From NCBI GenBank assembly GCA_034007705.1, contig JAVEQK010000028.1:1-38057 (forward strand): a stretch of DNA of 38,057 bases. The letters run 5' to 3'. Shown here one piece after another: positions 25,258 to 32,960 of this stretch. Made by a program: the position numbers and the translations under genes. Below the pieces are notes generated by a model, which had not been told where the DNA came from, ran no database searches, and saw nothing but the letters and a program-made list of their open reading frames with translations. The stretch comes from UBA10518 sp022837185 (GTDB lineage: Bacteria > Desulfobacterota > Desulfobulbia > Desulfobulbales > Desulfobulbaceae). Position 1 is the first letter of the stretch; every line of letters begins with the position of its first letter.

Positions 25258-25859
25258 GTTCTGCTCTTCCAGCTTTTTTCCGTTCCCCGCAGGAGGCGGG
25301 TGATATTCTGCCAATGTTTGCCCCAGATCAGCAGGACCACGAACGATGCCAGCACGATTTTCCATGCCGGTTCACCGAGGAGCCACAGACCCGGAATGAT
25401 GGCCAGCGAGCCGAGGAGGGAGCCCAGCGACACGAAACCGGACACCCCGATGGCGGCGCCGAAGACCAGCAGGCCCAGCAGCACGGCCGCGGGAGCGAGA
25501 AAAAGGAAAACGCCCAGCCCGGTCGCCACTCCCTTGCCCCCCCTGAACCCCAGATACACCGGAAACATATGGCCCAGCACCGTCGCGGCCCCGCACAGGG
25601 CAATGAGCGTTGTTTTCTCCGGCGCGTCCGGCAGCACCCGCGCGGCAATGAACATCGGCATATATCCCTTGGCAACATCGGCCAGCAGGGTCAACAGTCC
25701 CAGCTTTTTCCCCAACAGACGGGTGACGTTCGTGGCGCCGATATTGCCGCTGCCCCGGGTGCGGATGTCTATTCCACTGCTCCTGGAAAGCAGAACGCCG
25801 AACGGAACGGCGCCGACAAGGTAGGCAGCAAGGATGAGCAGGCAGGGAAACAGGGTCAT
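25254..25859 (-). CDS. plsY: PlsY, acyl-phosphate:glycerol-3-phosphate acyltransferase
   Basis: This is a 201-residue multi-span membrane protein. It catalyses acylation of glycerol-3-phosphate from acyl-phosphate, the first step of phosphatidate synthesis. Motif 1 is seen as TRGSGNIGATNVTR and motif 2 as GFRGGKGVATGLG, both diagnostic. Five membrane segments are expected: about 2-22, 50-72, 80-100, 112-130 and 140-160. ATG 25859 is preferred; GAGAG lies upstream and the family starts with a hydrophobic segment there, while the open frame extends to a TTG at 25880. It overlaps the J-domain gene downstream and follows the ykgJ-like gene by 21 nt. Confidence 0.95.
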   Translation of the reverse strand: MTLFPCLLILAAYLVGAVPFGVLLSRSSGIDIRTRGSGNIGATNVTRLLGKKLGLLTLLADVAKGYMPMFIAARVLPDAPEKTTLIALCGAATVLGHMFPVYLGFRGGKGVATGLGVFLFLAPAAVLLGLLVFGAAIGVSGFVSLGSLLGSLAIIPGLWLLGEPAWKIVLASFVVLLIWGKHWQNITRLLRGTEKSWKSRT

Positions 25860-25880
25860 GGGGCTCTCACCGGCGGACAA

Positions 25881-26774
25881 TCAGAGCTTGTTCCGTTTCA
25901 ACACAAGATGCAGTTCGCAGGCCGCCGCGTAGGCGGCTATCTCGTCCTGCAGGCCACTGACATAGGGACAGTCCGTCACCGCCAGCAGAGACCGGCGGAG
26001 GCGGTAGGCCGCTTTCGGTTCCCCGGAGCCTTGGAACGGCTCGACCATGTAAGGAAAAATCTGCGGTCGGCGGCACACCTCCGGCCTGCCGGAGTAGATC
26101 CGGCAGCGGGTCGTCCCCGGGGCAAGATTGGGACAGTCGGACCCTTTCGGCAGGATCATGCTCCAGCCGTTTTGCCAATGAACAAGGGCCGGTTCATCCA
26201 GGCGGTAGAAGGGCCGGCCGCCGAGCCGCAGCTCGTCCTCATCGTCGGCCCGACGGCGGCGGCTTGCGGGACTGTCATGCCGGGTCAGCGGGAACGACTC
26301 CAGTTCACCCGGAGCGAGCGGTATCTCGAAAAATTCCTGGGCCATGGCGGCATCCGGGCCGGTACAGCACAGGTCGCAGCCGCACGGACCGCAGAGCAGG
26401 CTGTTGATCCTTTCCAGCTCCACGGTCAGCACCTCCTGCTGCAGCAGGACGAAATCGGCCGTCAAGGGATCCAGGGGGTTGTTTTCTTCATCAACCACGC
26501 CGACATGCGAGTATCGCCCCTGCTTCATCGCCTCCAGCCGGGCCAGGCTCCCGCCGTATCCGGCCAGCAGCTCCCGGGGCCGGTCATACAGCGCCCCGGC
26601 GGTTTCAATGGGTTCGGGCAGCTCGTCGAGGACCTCCCCCACCGAGGTCCTGGGGTCGAACAGGAACAGGAACCGGAGCATGGAGACCAGCGGCAGCACA
26701 GGCTGGCGGAGCAGCCTGAGGCCGTCGGCGTACTGAATGTTCGATTGCTTCACCCTTGCCTCCCATGCGTCCAT
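25881..26774 (-). CDS. YkgJ-family cysteine-cluster protein
   Basis: This protein of about 297 residues carries the YkgJ/CxxCxxCC metal-cluster pattern. A CGPCGCDLCC segment lies mid-protein, then CPNLAPGTTRCRIYSGRPEVCR, whose Cys-x7-Cys-x2-Tyr-x2-RP-x2-Cys layout is the family signature, then a further Cys in DCPYVSG. These proteins bind zinc or an iron-sulfur cluster; their function is not established. The N-terminal third (about 130 residues) is longer than in minimal family members and has no recognised domain. ATG 26774 is used; GTG 26783 is three codons upstream with AGGA at close spacing and is also possible. It leads the ykgJ-plsY-J-domain group. Confidence 0.85.
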   Translation of the reverse strand: MDAWEARVKQSNIQYADGLRLLRQPVLPLVSMLRFLFLFDPRTSVGEVLDELPEPIETAGALYDRPRELLAGYGGSLARLEAMKQGRYSHVGVVDEENNPLDPLTADFVLLQQEVLTVELERINSLLCGPCGCDLCCTGPDAAMAQEFFEIPLAPGELESFPLTRHDSPASRRRRADDEDELRLGGRPFYRLDEPALVHWQNGWSMILPKGSDCPNLAPGTTRCRIYSGRPEVCRRPQIFPYMVEPFQGSGEPKAAYRLRRSLLAVTDCPYVSGLQDEIAAYAAACELHLVLKRNKL

Positions 26775-26901
26775 AATTGCCACTGATCCTACACAATAAG
26801 GACGGGGAACACAAGCAGGGCGGCATCAACCCACTCTTTTTCCTGGCAGGGAAATTCTCTTTCCTTTACAGTATCTCCTTTCATGCATATTTTTAAATTT
26901 A

Positions 26902-27056
26902 ATTGCCGCCAATCCTCAGCAGCGTTTTGATCATGGTTTGAAACGTATTAAAATTATGTGTATTAGTCATTTCGATCGCAGGGAGAAATCCCACGTTCGC
27001 GGTGCACGGCTTTTTTTCAAGTACCAGCAATACATTTGCTGAGGATTGGCGGTAAT
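26902..27056. repeat. 155-bp MITE-like element with 20-bp inverted ends, in the def leader region
   Basis: ATTGCCGCCAATCCTCAGCA (26902-26921) is matched in reverse complement by TGCTGAGGATTGGCGGTAAT (27037-27056), 19 of 20 positions. The 115-nt interior is A+T-richer than the window and has no gene of its own. There is no clear target-site duplication at the flanks. The element ends 37 nt before the def start codon. The rest of the gap (26775-26901) is an A+T-rich stretch serving as the divergent promoter region, with nothing else recognisable. Alternatives are a miniature inverted-repeat transposable element or a leader RNA with a long closing stem. Confidence 0.75.
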
Positions 27057-27093
27057 CAGAATTTTTTTTAACAAGATATTCCCGATCACGATC

Positions 27094-27600
27094 ATGGCCA
27101 TCCGAACAATACTCACTTTTCCGGATCCGGTTCTGCGGCAGAAGGCCGCCAAGGTAACCAGTTTTGACGACGAGCTGAAACAACTCGCCGCCGACATGGC
27201 CGAAACCATGTACAACGCCCCCGGCGTCGGCCTGGCGGCCAACCAGATCGGCGTCCTGCTCCAGATCGTCGTTGTCGACATCAGCGAGATGGAGGGAAGA
27301 AAATTCATCACCCTGGTCAATCCCGTCCTCTCGGAAGGGGAAGGAAGCATGGTCGACGAGGAGGGCTGCCTCAGCGTCATCGAATACACCTCGCCGGTCA
27401 AGCGCTTCAGGAAGATCAAGGTCAGTGCCCGGGACCTGGACGGCAATCCCCTTGAATTTACCGCCGAAGACCGCTTTGCCAGGATTATCCAGCATGAAGT
27501 CGACCACCTGCACGGCAAGCTCTTCATCGACCGGATCAGCTCCCTGAAGCGGACCCTCTACAAGAAAAAGCTGAGAAAAATTCTCCAGGCCGAGGCATGA
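27094..27600 (+). CDS. def: Peptide deformylase
   Basis: This is a 168-residue metalloenzyme that removes formyl from N-terminal methionine of nascent proteins. All three motifs are present: GVGLAANQIG (44-53), EEGCLS with metal-ligand Cys92, and QHEVDH with His134, catalytic Glu135 and His138. ATG 27094 gives the usual MAIRTILTFPDPVLR start, although there is no good Shine-Dalgarno before it. A TTG-initiated longer form (27046) would start inside the repeat element and is unlikely. It overlaps fmt by 4 nt (ATGA), the classic formyl-Met cycle pair. Confidence 0.97.
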   Translation: MAIRTILTFPDPVLRQKAAKVTSFDDELKQLAADMAETMYNAPGVGLAANQIGVLLQIVVVDISEMEGRKFITLVNPVLSEGEGSMVDEEGCLSVIEYTSPVKRFRKIKVSARDLDGNPLEFTAEDRFARIIQHEVDHLHGKLFIDRISSLKRTLYKKKLRKILQAEA

Positions 27601-28541
27601 GTTCCCCCCCTTTCCGCCTTATCTTCATGGGCACCCCCGACTTCGCCGTGCCCGCCCTGCGGGCGCTGGCAGCCGGACCGGACCGGGTGGTCGCCGTCGT
27701 CTGCCAGCCGGACAAGGCGCGGGGCCGGGGCCGGAAACTGACTCCCCCGCCGGTCAAGAGGACGGCGGCCGAACTCGGCATACCCGTTCTCCAGCCTGCC
27801 TCCATCCGGACCGCATCCTTTCTCGATGAAATACGGGAACTCCGCCCCGACCTGATCGTGGTCGCCGCCTACGGGAAGATTCTCCCCGGCAGCCTCCTGC
27901 GCCTGCCTCCTCTCGGCACCATCAACATCCATGGCTCACTGCTCCCCCGATACCGGGGCGCGGCCCCGATCCAGTGGGCGGTGATCAACTGTGAGCCGGA
28001 AACGGGCATTACCATCATGCAGATGGACGAAGGCATGGACACCGGCGACATCCTGCTCCCGGTTGCGATCCCCATCGGCGAGGACGACACCGCCGGCACC
28101 CTCTTCGCCAGGCTGGCGGAGCTGGGCGGCGAAACCGTGGTCCGGGCCATCGCCCTTCTCAAGGAGGGAAAGCTTCAGCCCCGGCAGCAGGACGACCGCC
28201 TGGCCACCGAGGCGCCGATGCTGTCCAAGGAAATGGGCCATATTGACTGGAGCCGGGACGCCCGGAAAATACATTGCCTCATCCGCGGCCTCGATCCCTG
28301 GCCTTCGGCCTTCGGCTTCCTGGACGGCACCAGGGTCCGCTTCTTCCGCCCCCTGGTGGTCGAAGGCCCGGTGGGCGAGCCTCCGGGCACCCTCTGCCGG
28401 GCCGACGACCAGGGCCTGCTCATCGCGACGGGCACGGATTATCTCCTGGTCCGGGAAGTGCAGCTCGAGGGAAAAAAACGCATGGATGTCCGCTCGCTGC
28501 TCTGCGGCGCCGAACTCCCGGTGGGGGAGCGGTTCACATGA
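27597..28541 (+). CDS. fmt: Methionyl-tRNA formyltransferase
   Basis: This is a 314-residue enzyme that formylates Met-tRNAfMet using 10-formyl-tetrahydrofolate. It begins FRLIFMGTPDFAVPALRAL. The catalytic segment is INIHGSLLPRYRGAAPIQWA with Asn110 and His112, followed by GITIMQMDEGMDTGDIL with the catalytic Asp. A C-terminal OB-like tRNA-binding domain starts near GLLIATGTDYLLV. Length and start are standard. Its stop overlaps the larC ATG by 4 nt. Confidence 0.97.
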   Translation: MSSPPFRLIFMGTPDFAVPALRALAAGPDRVVAVVCQPDKARGRGRKLTPPPVKRTAAELGIPVLQPASIRTASFLDEIRELRPDLIVVAAYGKILPGSLLRLPPLGTINIHGSLLPRYRGAAPIQWAVINCEPETGITIMQMDEGMDTGDILLPVAIPIGEDDTAGTLFARLAELGGETVVRAIALLKEGKLQPRQQDDRLATEAPMLSKEMGHIDWSRDARKIHCLIRGLDPWPSAFGFLDGTRVRFFRPLVVEGPVGEPPGTLCRADDQGLLIATGTDYLLVREVQLEGKKRMDVRSLLCGAELPVGERFT

Positions 28542-29713
28542 GCGGGGCCGCGTATCTCGACTGTTTTTCCGGCATCAGCGGCGACATGCTTCTCGGCGCC
28601 CTTCTGGACGCCGGCCTGCCGGAGGCCGAACTGACCGCCTCCCTTGATTCCCTTGGCCTGTCCGGTTATCGGCTGGACATTCACCGGGCAGGCGGCTCGC
28701 CGCTGCGGGCCACCAGGGTAGAGGTGGCGGTGAATGAACCGCAGCCGCACCGCCGCCTGCCCGACATCGAAAACATCCTCGCCGCCGGCGGTCTCGACCC
28801 GGAGGTCAGGACAAAGGCCCTGGAGATTTTTCACCGCCTGGCCGAGGCCGAAGCTGCCGTTCACGGCTGCGGGGTCAATGAGGTGCACTTTCACGAGGTC
28901 GGCGGCCTGGATGCCATGGTGGACGTTGTCGGGGTTGTGAGCGGTTTTCTCCGGCTCGGCGTCACCGACATCCACTGCTCGCCGCTGCCCATGCCGCGCG
29001 GCTGGATCGGCTGCGCCCACGGCGAGCTGCCGCTGCCCGCGCCGGCAGTCTGCGAATTGCTGCGCGGCATCCCGGTCTATGGCGAGGCGGTGGAGCAGGA
29101 ACTGGTCACCCCGACCGGCGCGGCCATTGTCGCGGTGCTGGCCGCCCGGTTCGGCCCCATGCCGCCCATGCGGATACACCGCACCGGTTACGGCGCCGGC
29201 AGCCGCAGCCGCTCCGACGGCCGGCCCAACCTGCTGCGGCTGATCACCGGCGAACGCTTCGCCCCGGCGGAAGCCCAGACCGTCGACGTGATCGAAACCG
29301 CCCTGGACGACTGGAGCCCCGAGACCTGGCCCCACGTGGCTGAAAAGCTGCTGGCCGGCGGGGCCCTCGATGCGGTGCTGGTCCCGATCCAGATGAAAAA
29401 AGGGCGCCCCGGTTTTCTGCTGCGGATCATCTGCGACCCGTCCGCCGCCGAGGCGGTCAAGAATATCCTCTTCCGGGAAACAACCGCCATCGGCCTGCGG
29501 TACCACACGGAACAGCGGCGGACCCTGCCGCGGGAAGCCGTGACCCTGCAGACCAGGTGGGGGCCGGTGCGGGCCAAGAAGATCGTCACCCCCGACGGAC
29601 CGGTCATCCGCCCCGAGTATGAAGAGTGCCGCCGCCTTGCCCTGGACAACGGGGTCCCCGTCCGGACAGTGTATGAAGAAGTTGCGCTCTGCTCCCGGAG
29701 TGCTGCCTCGTAA
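28538..29713 (+). CDS. larC: LarC, nickel-pincer cofactor (NPN) nickel insertase
   Basis: This is a 391-residue LarC (old DUF111). It starts GAAYLDCFSGISGDMLLGAL, has a His-rich segment ENEVHFHEVGG-like (VNEVHFHEVGGLDAMVD), then HGELPLPAPAVCELL and VTPTGAAIVAVLA, and the C-terminal DVIETALDDWSPETW domain. It inserts nickel into the pyridinium-bisthiocarboxylate nucleotide made by LarB and LarE. In Lactiplantibacillus the protein is made by a programmed frameshift from larC1/larC2; here it is one uninterrupted frame. larB and larE are not in the window, so the pathway must be completed elsewhere. It lies within the def-fmt operon with ATGA overlap. Confidence 0.93.
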   Translation: MSGAAYLDCFSGISGDMLLGALLDAGLPEAELTASLDSLGLSGYRLDIHRAGGSPLRATRVEVAVNEPQPHRRLPDIENILAAGGLDPEVRTKALEIFHRLAEAEAAVHGCGVNEVHFHEVGGLDAMVDVVGVVSGFLRLGVTDIHCSPLPMPRGWIGCAHGELPLPAPAVCELLRGIPVYGEAVEQELVTPTGAAIVAVLAARFGPMPPMRIHRTGYGAGSRSRSDGRPNLLRLITGERFAPAEAQTVDVIETALDDWSPETWPHVAEKLLAGGALDAVLVPIQMKKGRPGFLLRIICDPSAAEAVKNILFRETTAIGLRYHTEQRRTLPREAVTLQTRWGPVRAKKIVTPDGPVIRPEYEECRRLALDNGVPVRTVYEEVALCSRSAAS

Positions 29714-29715
29714 CC

Positions 29716-30171
29716 ATGGACCGCCTGTTCATGTTCATTGCCACCGGGGCGGGAACGGGCTACCTGCCCAAGGCCCCCGGCACCTGGGGGTCGCTGCTGG
29801 GCGTCGCGCTGTGGTTCGGGCTCCGCCACCTGGGCCCGGCATCCTATGTCCTCATCATCGCCGCCCTGTTCCTCGTCGGCGCGGCCTGTGCCGGCGCGGC
29901 GGAAAAGATCGTCGACCATGCCGATCCGGGCCTCGTCGTGATCGATGAAATCGTCGGCCAGTTGATCGCCCTGACCGCGGCGCCCCACCATCCCCTGGCG
30001 GTGCTGGCCGCCTTTCTGCTGTTCCGGCTCTTCGACATCCTCAAGCCCTTCCCGGTGGGCTGGTTCGACCGCCACATCCACGGGGGGCTGGGCATCATGC
30101 TCGACGATGTCATTGCCGGCCTCTACGCCCTGCTGCTCGTGCAGATTATCTGGAGGCTGGCCAACCCGTGA
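29716..30171 (+). CDS. pgpA: Phosphatidylglycerophosphatase A
   Basis: This is a 151-residue integral membrane protein that dephosphorylates phosphatidylglycerol phosphate to phosphatidylglycerol. Family motifs are GTGYLPKAPGTWGSLLG near the N-terminus, VVIDEIVGQLIAL, FRLFDILKPFPVGWFDR and MLDDVIAG. About four hydrophobic segments are present. It starts two bases after the larC stop, and its TGA overlaps the next GTG by 4 nt (GTGA). Confidence 0.95.
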   Translation: MDRLFMFIATGAGTGYLPKAPGTWGSLLGVALWFGLRHLGPASYVLIIAALFLVGAACAGAAEKIVDHADPGLVVIDEIVGQLIALTAAPHHPLAVLAAFLLFRLFDILKPFPVGWFDRHIHGGLGIMLDDVIAGLYALLLVQIIWRLANP

Positions 30172-30962
30172 ACGGCGTAATCGACTTCCACACCCATGCG
30201 TTTCCCGATGACCTTGCGGCCCGGGCCATTGCCCATCTCGAAAAGGAGGGCAATGTCAAGGCCTGCCTGAACGGCACGGTGACCGACCTGCTCCGGTCAA
30301 TGGACCGGGCCGGAATCGAAAAAAGCGTCATCTGCTCCATAGCGACCCGGCCCCAGCAGTTCAACTCGATCCTGGAGTGGTCGAAATCGATCCGGTCCGA
30401 CCGGCTGGTTCCTCTTCCCTCGATCCACCCGTTGTCGGAAAACCCCGCCGGCGAGCTCCGCATCATTGCCGGAGAAGGGTTCCCCGGCATCAAGATGCAT
30501 CCCTACTACCAGGATTTCGCCCTGGACGCGGAGGAGATGGCCCCCATATACGAGGCGCTGATCGACAACAACCTCATGGTGGTCATGCATACCGGCTTCG
30601 ACATCGCCTTTCCCCGCATTCCCCTGTGCGACCCGGCCCGCATCATCAAGGTTCTGGATGATTTTCCCGGCCTGAAAATGATCACCACCCACCTGGGCGC
30701 CTGGGACCACTGGGACGAAGCCCGCCGGCTCCTCATCGGCCGTCCCGTTTACATGGAGCTGTCCTATGCCCTCGACTTCCTCGATGCGGATACGGCGCGG
30801 CAGATGATCATCAGCCACCCCCCGGAATACCTCCTGTTCGGCTCCGATTCCCCCTGGTCGGACCAGGAAAACACCCTGCGTCTCCTCCGGCGGCTTGAGC
30901 TTGATCCCGTCCTGTTCCGAAACATCGTCCGCGACAACGGTAAACGCCTCCTGGCAGGGTGA
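30168..30962 (+). CDS. Amidohydrolase-2 family metal-dependent hydrolase
   Basis: This is a 264-residue TIM-barrel hydrolase with a GTG start. Metal-ligand segments are seen in order: DFHTH (His8, His10), GIKMHPYYQDF, VVMHTGFD, ITTHLGAWD and FGSDSPWSD, which supply the usual His ligands and the catalytic Asp. Members of this family hydrolyse or decarboxylate small molecules, but the substrate cannot be deduced. It ends the def-fmt-larC-pgpA operon; a terminator begins a few bases after its stop. Confidence 0.85.
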   Translation: MNGVIDFHTHAFPDDLAARAIAHLEKEGNVKACLNGTVTDLLRSMDRAGIEKSVICSIATRPQQFNSILEWSKSIRSDRLVPLPSIHPLSENPAGELRIIAGEGFPGIKMHPYYQDFALDAEEMAPIYEALIDNNLMVVMHTGFDIAFPRIPLCDPARIIKVLDDFPGLKMITTHLGAWDHWDEARRLLIGRPVYMELSYALDFLDADTARQMIISHPPEYLLFGSDSPWSDQENTLRLLRRLELDPVLFRNIVRDNGKRLLAG

Positions 30963-30964
30963 AA

Positions 30965-30984
30965 GGGGGCTGTCCCCCTTTTTT
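30965..30984 (+). terminator. Rho-independent terminator of the def operon
   Basis: GGGGG (30965-30969), loop CTGT, CCCCC (30974-30978), then six T (30979-30984), with AAA before the stem extending the pairing to the T tract. It lies directly after the amidohydrolase stop codon. Confidence 0.92.
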
Positions 30985-31257
30985 CCGGCATCCCACCGTG
31001 TATTACCTGCGTGATCTTGACATATTGGTTTTTTTGCGGTAGTTGTTACATTTTGCAGAAGGGGAGGGCAGTCCCGCCTTGCAGGGTATTCCATGATTGT
31101 TCGCACCGGCGCCGCAGCAAGCCTGCCGGCCCGGCGACAGAATACGAATCGCCCCGGAAACGCCAATCATGGCATAGCCGCCCTGTTCCTCCGGAACCTT
31201 CCCGCGTGGCCCGGTCATCTTCATAAACAACAAGCAACTTCGTAATCCGGTGCAAGT
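30985..31257. other. Leader region before hdrC
   Basis: This 273-nt stretch has no supported gene. It holds a perfect TTGACA (31017-31022) followed by T-rich sequence, but no -10 hexamer at 16-18 nt that I can defend. No terminator-like or riboswitch-like structure was recognised. It must contain the promoter of the following five-gene group, since a strong terminator precedes it. Confidence 0.5.
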
Positions 31258-31821
31258 ATGGCGAAAAAGAAAACAGAAACATATCCCGCGTTCAGTGCCG
31301 AGGTCATGGCCGAGCCGGGCGGCGAACACCTGAACAGCTGCTTTTCCTGCGGGGCCTGTTCCGGCATCTGCCCCGTGAGCCAGGCCATTCCGGAGTTCGA
31401 CCCACGAAAAATCATCCATATGATCCGCATGGGACTGGCCGAGCGACTCCTGTCCTCGGACCTGATCTGGTATTGCTCCGGCTGCCGCAGCTGCGTCTTC
31501 GTCTGCCCGCAGGAAGTCGGTTTCGCCGATATCATGAAGGCCCTGTACAGCCTGGCCAGGCAAAAGGGATTTATCACGGACAGGCAGCTGGTGGAAAAAG
31601 GCAAGGCGGCCGAGGTCCGGCGCGACCTCTGCGTTTCCTGCCTCACCTGTGTCCGGGTCTGTCCCTGGGAAATCCCCAAAATCGACGCGGACGGCCTCGC
31701 CGTGATCGATGTCGAGAGGTGCAGGGCATGCGGCATCTGCGTGGCGGAATGCCCCGCCCGGGCCATAGCGCTGAACGAATCCGAGGACGAGCGCCTGCTC
31801 GCCGCCTGCGGAATGCAATAA
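31258..31821 (+). CDS. HdrC-like four-cluster ferredoxin subunit
   Basis: This is a 187-residue soluble electron carrier with four [4Fe-4S] motifs. Two are HdrC-type near the N-terminus: CFSCGACSGICPVS and CSGCRSCVFVCPQE. Two are ferredoxin-type in the C-terminal part: CVSCLTCVRVCPWE and CRACGICVAECPAR. It is thus an HdrC domain followed by a bacterial ferredoxin domain. Such proteins pass electrons in heterodisulfide reductase-like flavin-bifurcating or methylene-THF reductase complexes. mvhD and metV follow directly, so it is likely the electron inlet of the same complex. HdrA and HdrB are not beside it. Confidence 0.88.
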   Translation: MAKKKTETYPAFSAEVMAEPGGEHLNSCFSCGACSGICPVSQAIPEFDPRKIIHMIRMGLAERLLSSDLIWYCSGCRSCVFVCPQEVGFADIMKALYSLARQKGFITDRQLVEKGKAAEVRRDLCVSCLTCVRVCPWEIPKIDADGLAVIDVERCRACGICVAECPARAIALNESEDERLLAACGMQ

Positions 31822-31834
31822 TACGGAGATAACC

Positions 31835-32272
31835 ATGAGCTTTACCCCCGATATAAGGTTGTTCAGTTGTCACTACACCTCCCAGCAGAGTTGCGGCGCG
31901 GAGCTGCTGAAGCTCGGCTTCCCGGAAAACATCCGGCTGAACCGGGTTTCCTGTACAGGGAAACTGCAGGTGACAACCCTGCTCAAAGCCTTTGAAGAAG
32001 GCGCCGACGGGGTCTATGTTGTCGGCTGCCCCGTCGATGCCTGCCACAACGTCAAGGGCAGCCTGCGGGCCGCCAAAAGGGTTGAGGCCGTCCGACAGGC
32101 GCTCGTCGAGTTGGGGGTGGAGCCCGAGCGGGTGGCGATGTACCACCTGCCCCGCGGTCTGCATCCGGAATTCATCAACGCCGGCCGGGAAATGAATGAA
32201 CGGATCGGGAAACTGGGCCCCGGCCCTTTCCGCCTGGACCGGCAAGCGGAAACCACCTTGATGGGAGCGTGA
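31835..32272 (+). CDS. mvhD: MvhD/FlpD-family iron-sulfur subunit
   Basis: This is a 145-residue protein with the MvhD layout. It begins IRLFSCHYTSQQSCGAELL, includes LNRVSCTGKLQVTTLLKAFE and VVGCPVDACHNVKGSLRAAK, and has a conserved tail with YHLPRG. Cysteines in these segments hold a [2Fe-2S] cluster. MvhD links an electron-donating dehydrogenase or hydrogenase to HdrA-type complexes. GGAG lies 7 nt before its ATG. It is 13 nt after the hdrC-like gene and one base before metV. Confidence 0.9.
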   Translation: MSFTPDIRLFSCHYTSQQSCGAELLKLGFPENIRLNRVSCTGKLQVTTLLKAFEEGADGVYVVGCPVDACHNVKGSLRAAKRVEAVRQALVELGVEPERVAMYHLPRGLHPEFINAGREMNERIGKLGPGPFRLDRQAETTLMGA

Positions 32273-32273
32273 A

Positions 32274-32942
32274 ATGATCGTCGCGGAACGAAAACCCCTG
32301 GCGGAAATCGTCGACATGGTCAAGGGCCATGACAAAATACTGGTGCTGGCCTGCCGCGGATGCGTCACCGTCTGTTCGGCGGGCGGTGAGCGGGAAGCCG
32401 CCATTCTGGCCTCCCTGATCCGGCTCGGCCTGCAGAAGATCGGCTCTTCGGCCGAGGTCATTGAAGGGTCCCTGGTCCGCCAGTGCGACAAGGAGTATAT
32501 TGACGCCATCGACCGGTGGCAGGGGCAGTATGACGCCATCCTGTCCACCGCCTGCGGGGTCGGGGTCAATTTCATCGCCAACCTGCGGCCCGGCGACAAT
32601 GTCTATCCCGCCCTGAACACCACATTTTTCGGCGGCTCCGCCCAGCAGGGGATATGGAGCGAACAGTGCGCCGGCTGCGGCGACTGCGTCCTCCACCTGA
32701 CCGGCGGCCTGTGCCCGGTCGCCCGGTGCGCCAAAAGCCTGATGAACGGCCCCTGCGGGGGCTCGGTGGACGGCCGCTGTGAGATAGACCGGGATGTCGA
32801 CTGCGTCTGGCAGTTGATCTATGACCGCATGGGCCGCCTCAACCGCCGGGAGGAGCTGCAGGCCGCCGCGCCCATTCGCGACTGGTCCGCCGCCGGCCAT
32901 GGGGGGCCGCGCAAACAGGTCCGCAAGGACCTGACCCTGTAG
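32274..32942 (+). CDS. metV: MetV-like methylene-THF reductase C-terminal-domain protein
   Basis: This is a 222-residue protein of the methylene-tetrahydrofolate reductase C-terminal family (MTHFR_C, PF12225). It has an N-terminal Cys pair region LACRGCVTVCSAGG, then CAGCGDCVLHLTGGLCPVARCA and SLMNGPCGGSVDGRCEI, ending DCVWQLIYDRMGRL. In acetogens MetV is the iron-sulfur partner of MetF and transfers electrons for reduction of methylene-THF to methyl-THF in the Wood-Ljungdahl pathway. metF normally follows directly but here hpt does. It is coupled to mvhD with one base between stop and start. Confidence 0.88.
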   Translation: MIVAERKPLAEIVDMVKGHDKILVLACRGCVTVCSAGGEREAAILASLIRLGLQKIGSSAEVIEGSLVRQCDKEYIDAIDRWQGQYDAILSTACGVGVNFIANLRPGDNVYPALNTTFFGGSAQQGIWSEQCAGCGDCVLHLTGGLCPVARCAKSLMNGPCGGSVDGRCEIDRDVDCVWQLIYDRMGRLNRREELQAAAPIRDWSAAGHGGPRKQVRKDLTL

Positions 32943-32960
32943 CCCCCGGGGAGCTTTCCC

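Noticed and set aside
26789..26884. 31-codon minus-strand frame (starts MKGDTVKEREFP) in the ykgJ/def gap
   Set aside because: No ribosome-binding site before its ATG, no recognisable family, and it lies in a promoter region.
27046..27093. TTG-initiated N-terminal extension of def
   Set aside because: It would begin inside the inverted-repeat element, and the standard deformylase N-terminus starts at ATG 27094.
31017..31045. Perfect TTGACA as the hdrC promoter
   Set aside because: The sequence 17 nt downstream (TAGTTG) is a poor -10 and other spacings are no better.
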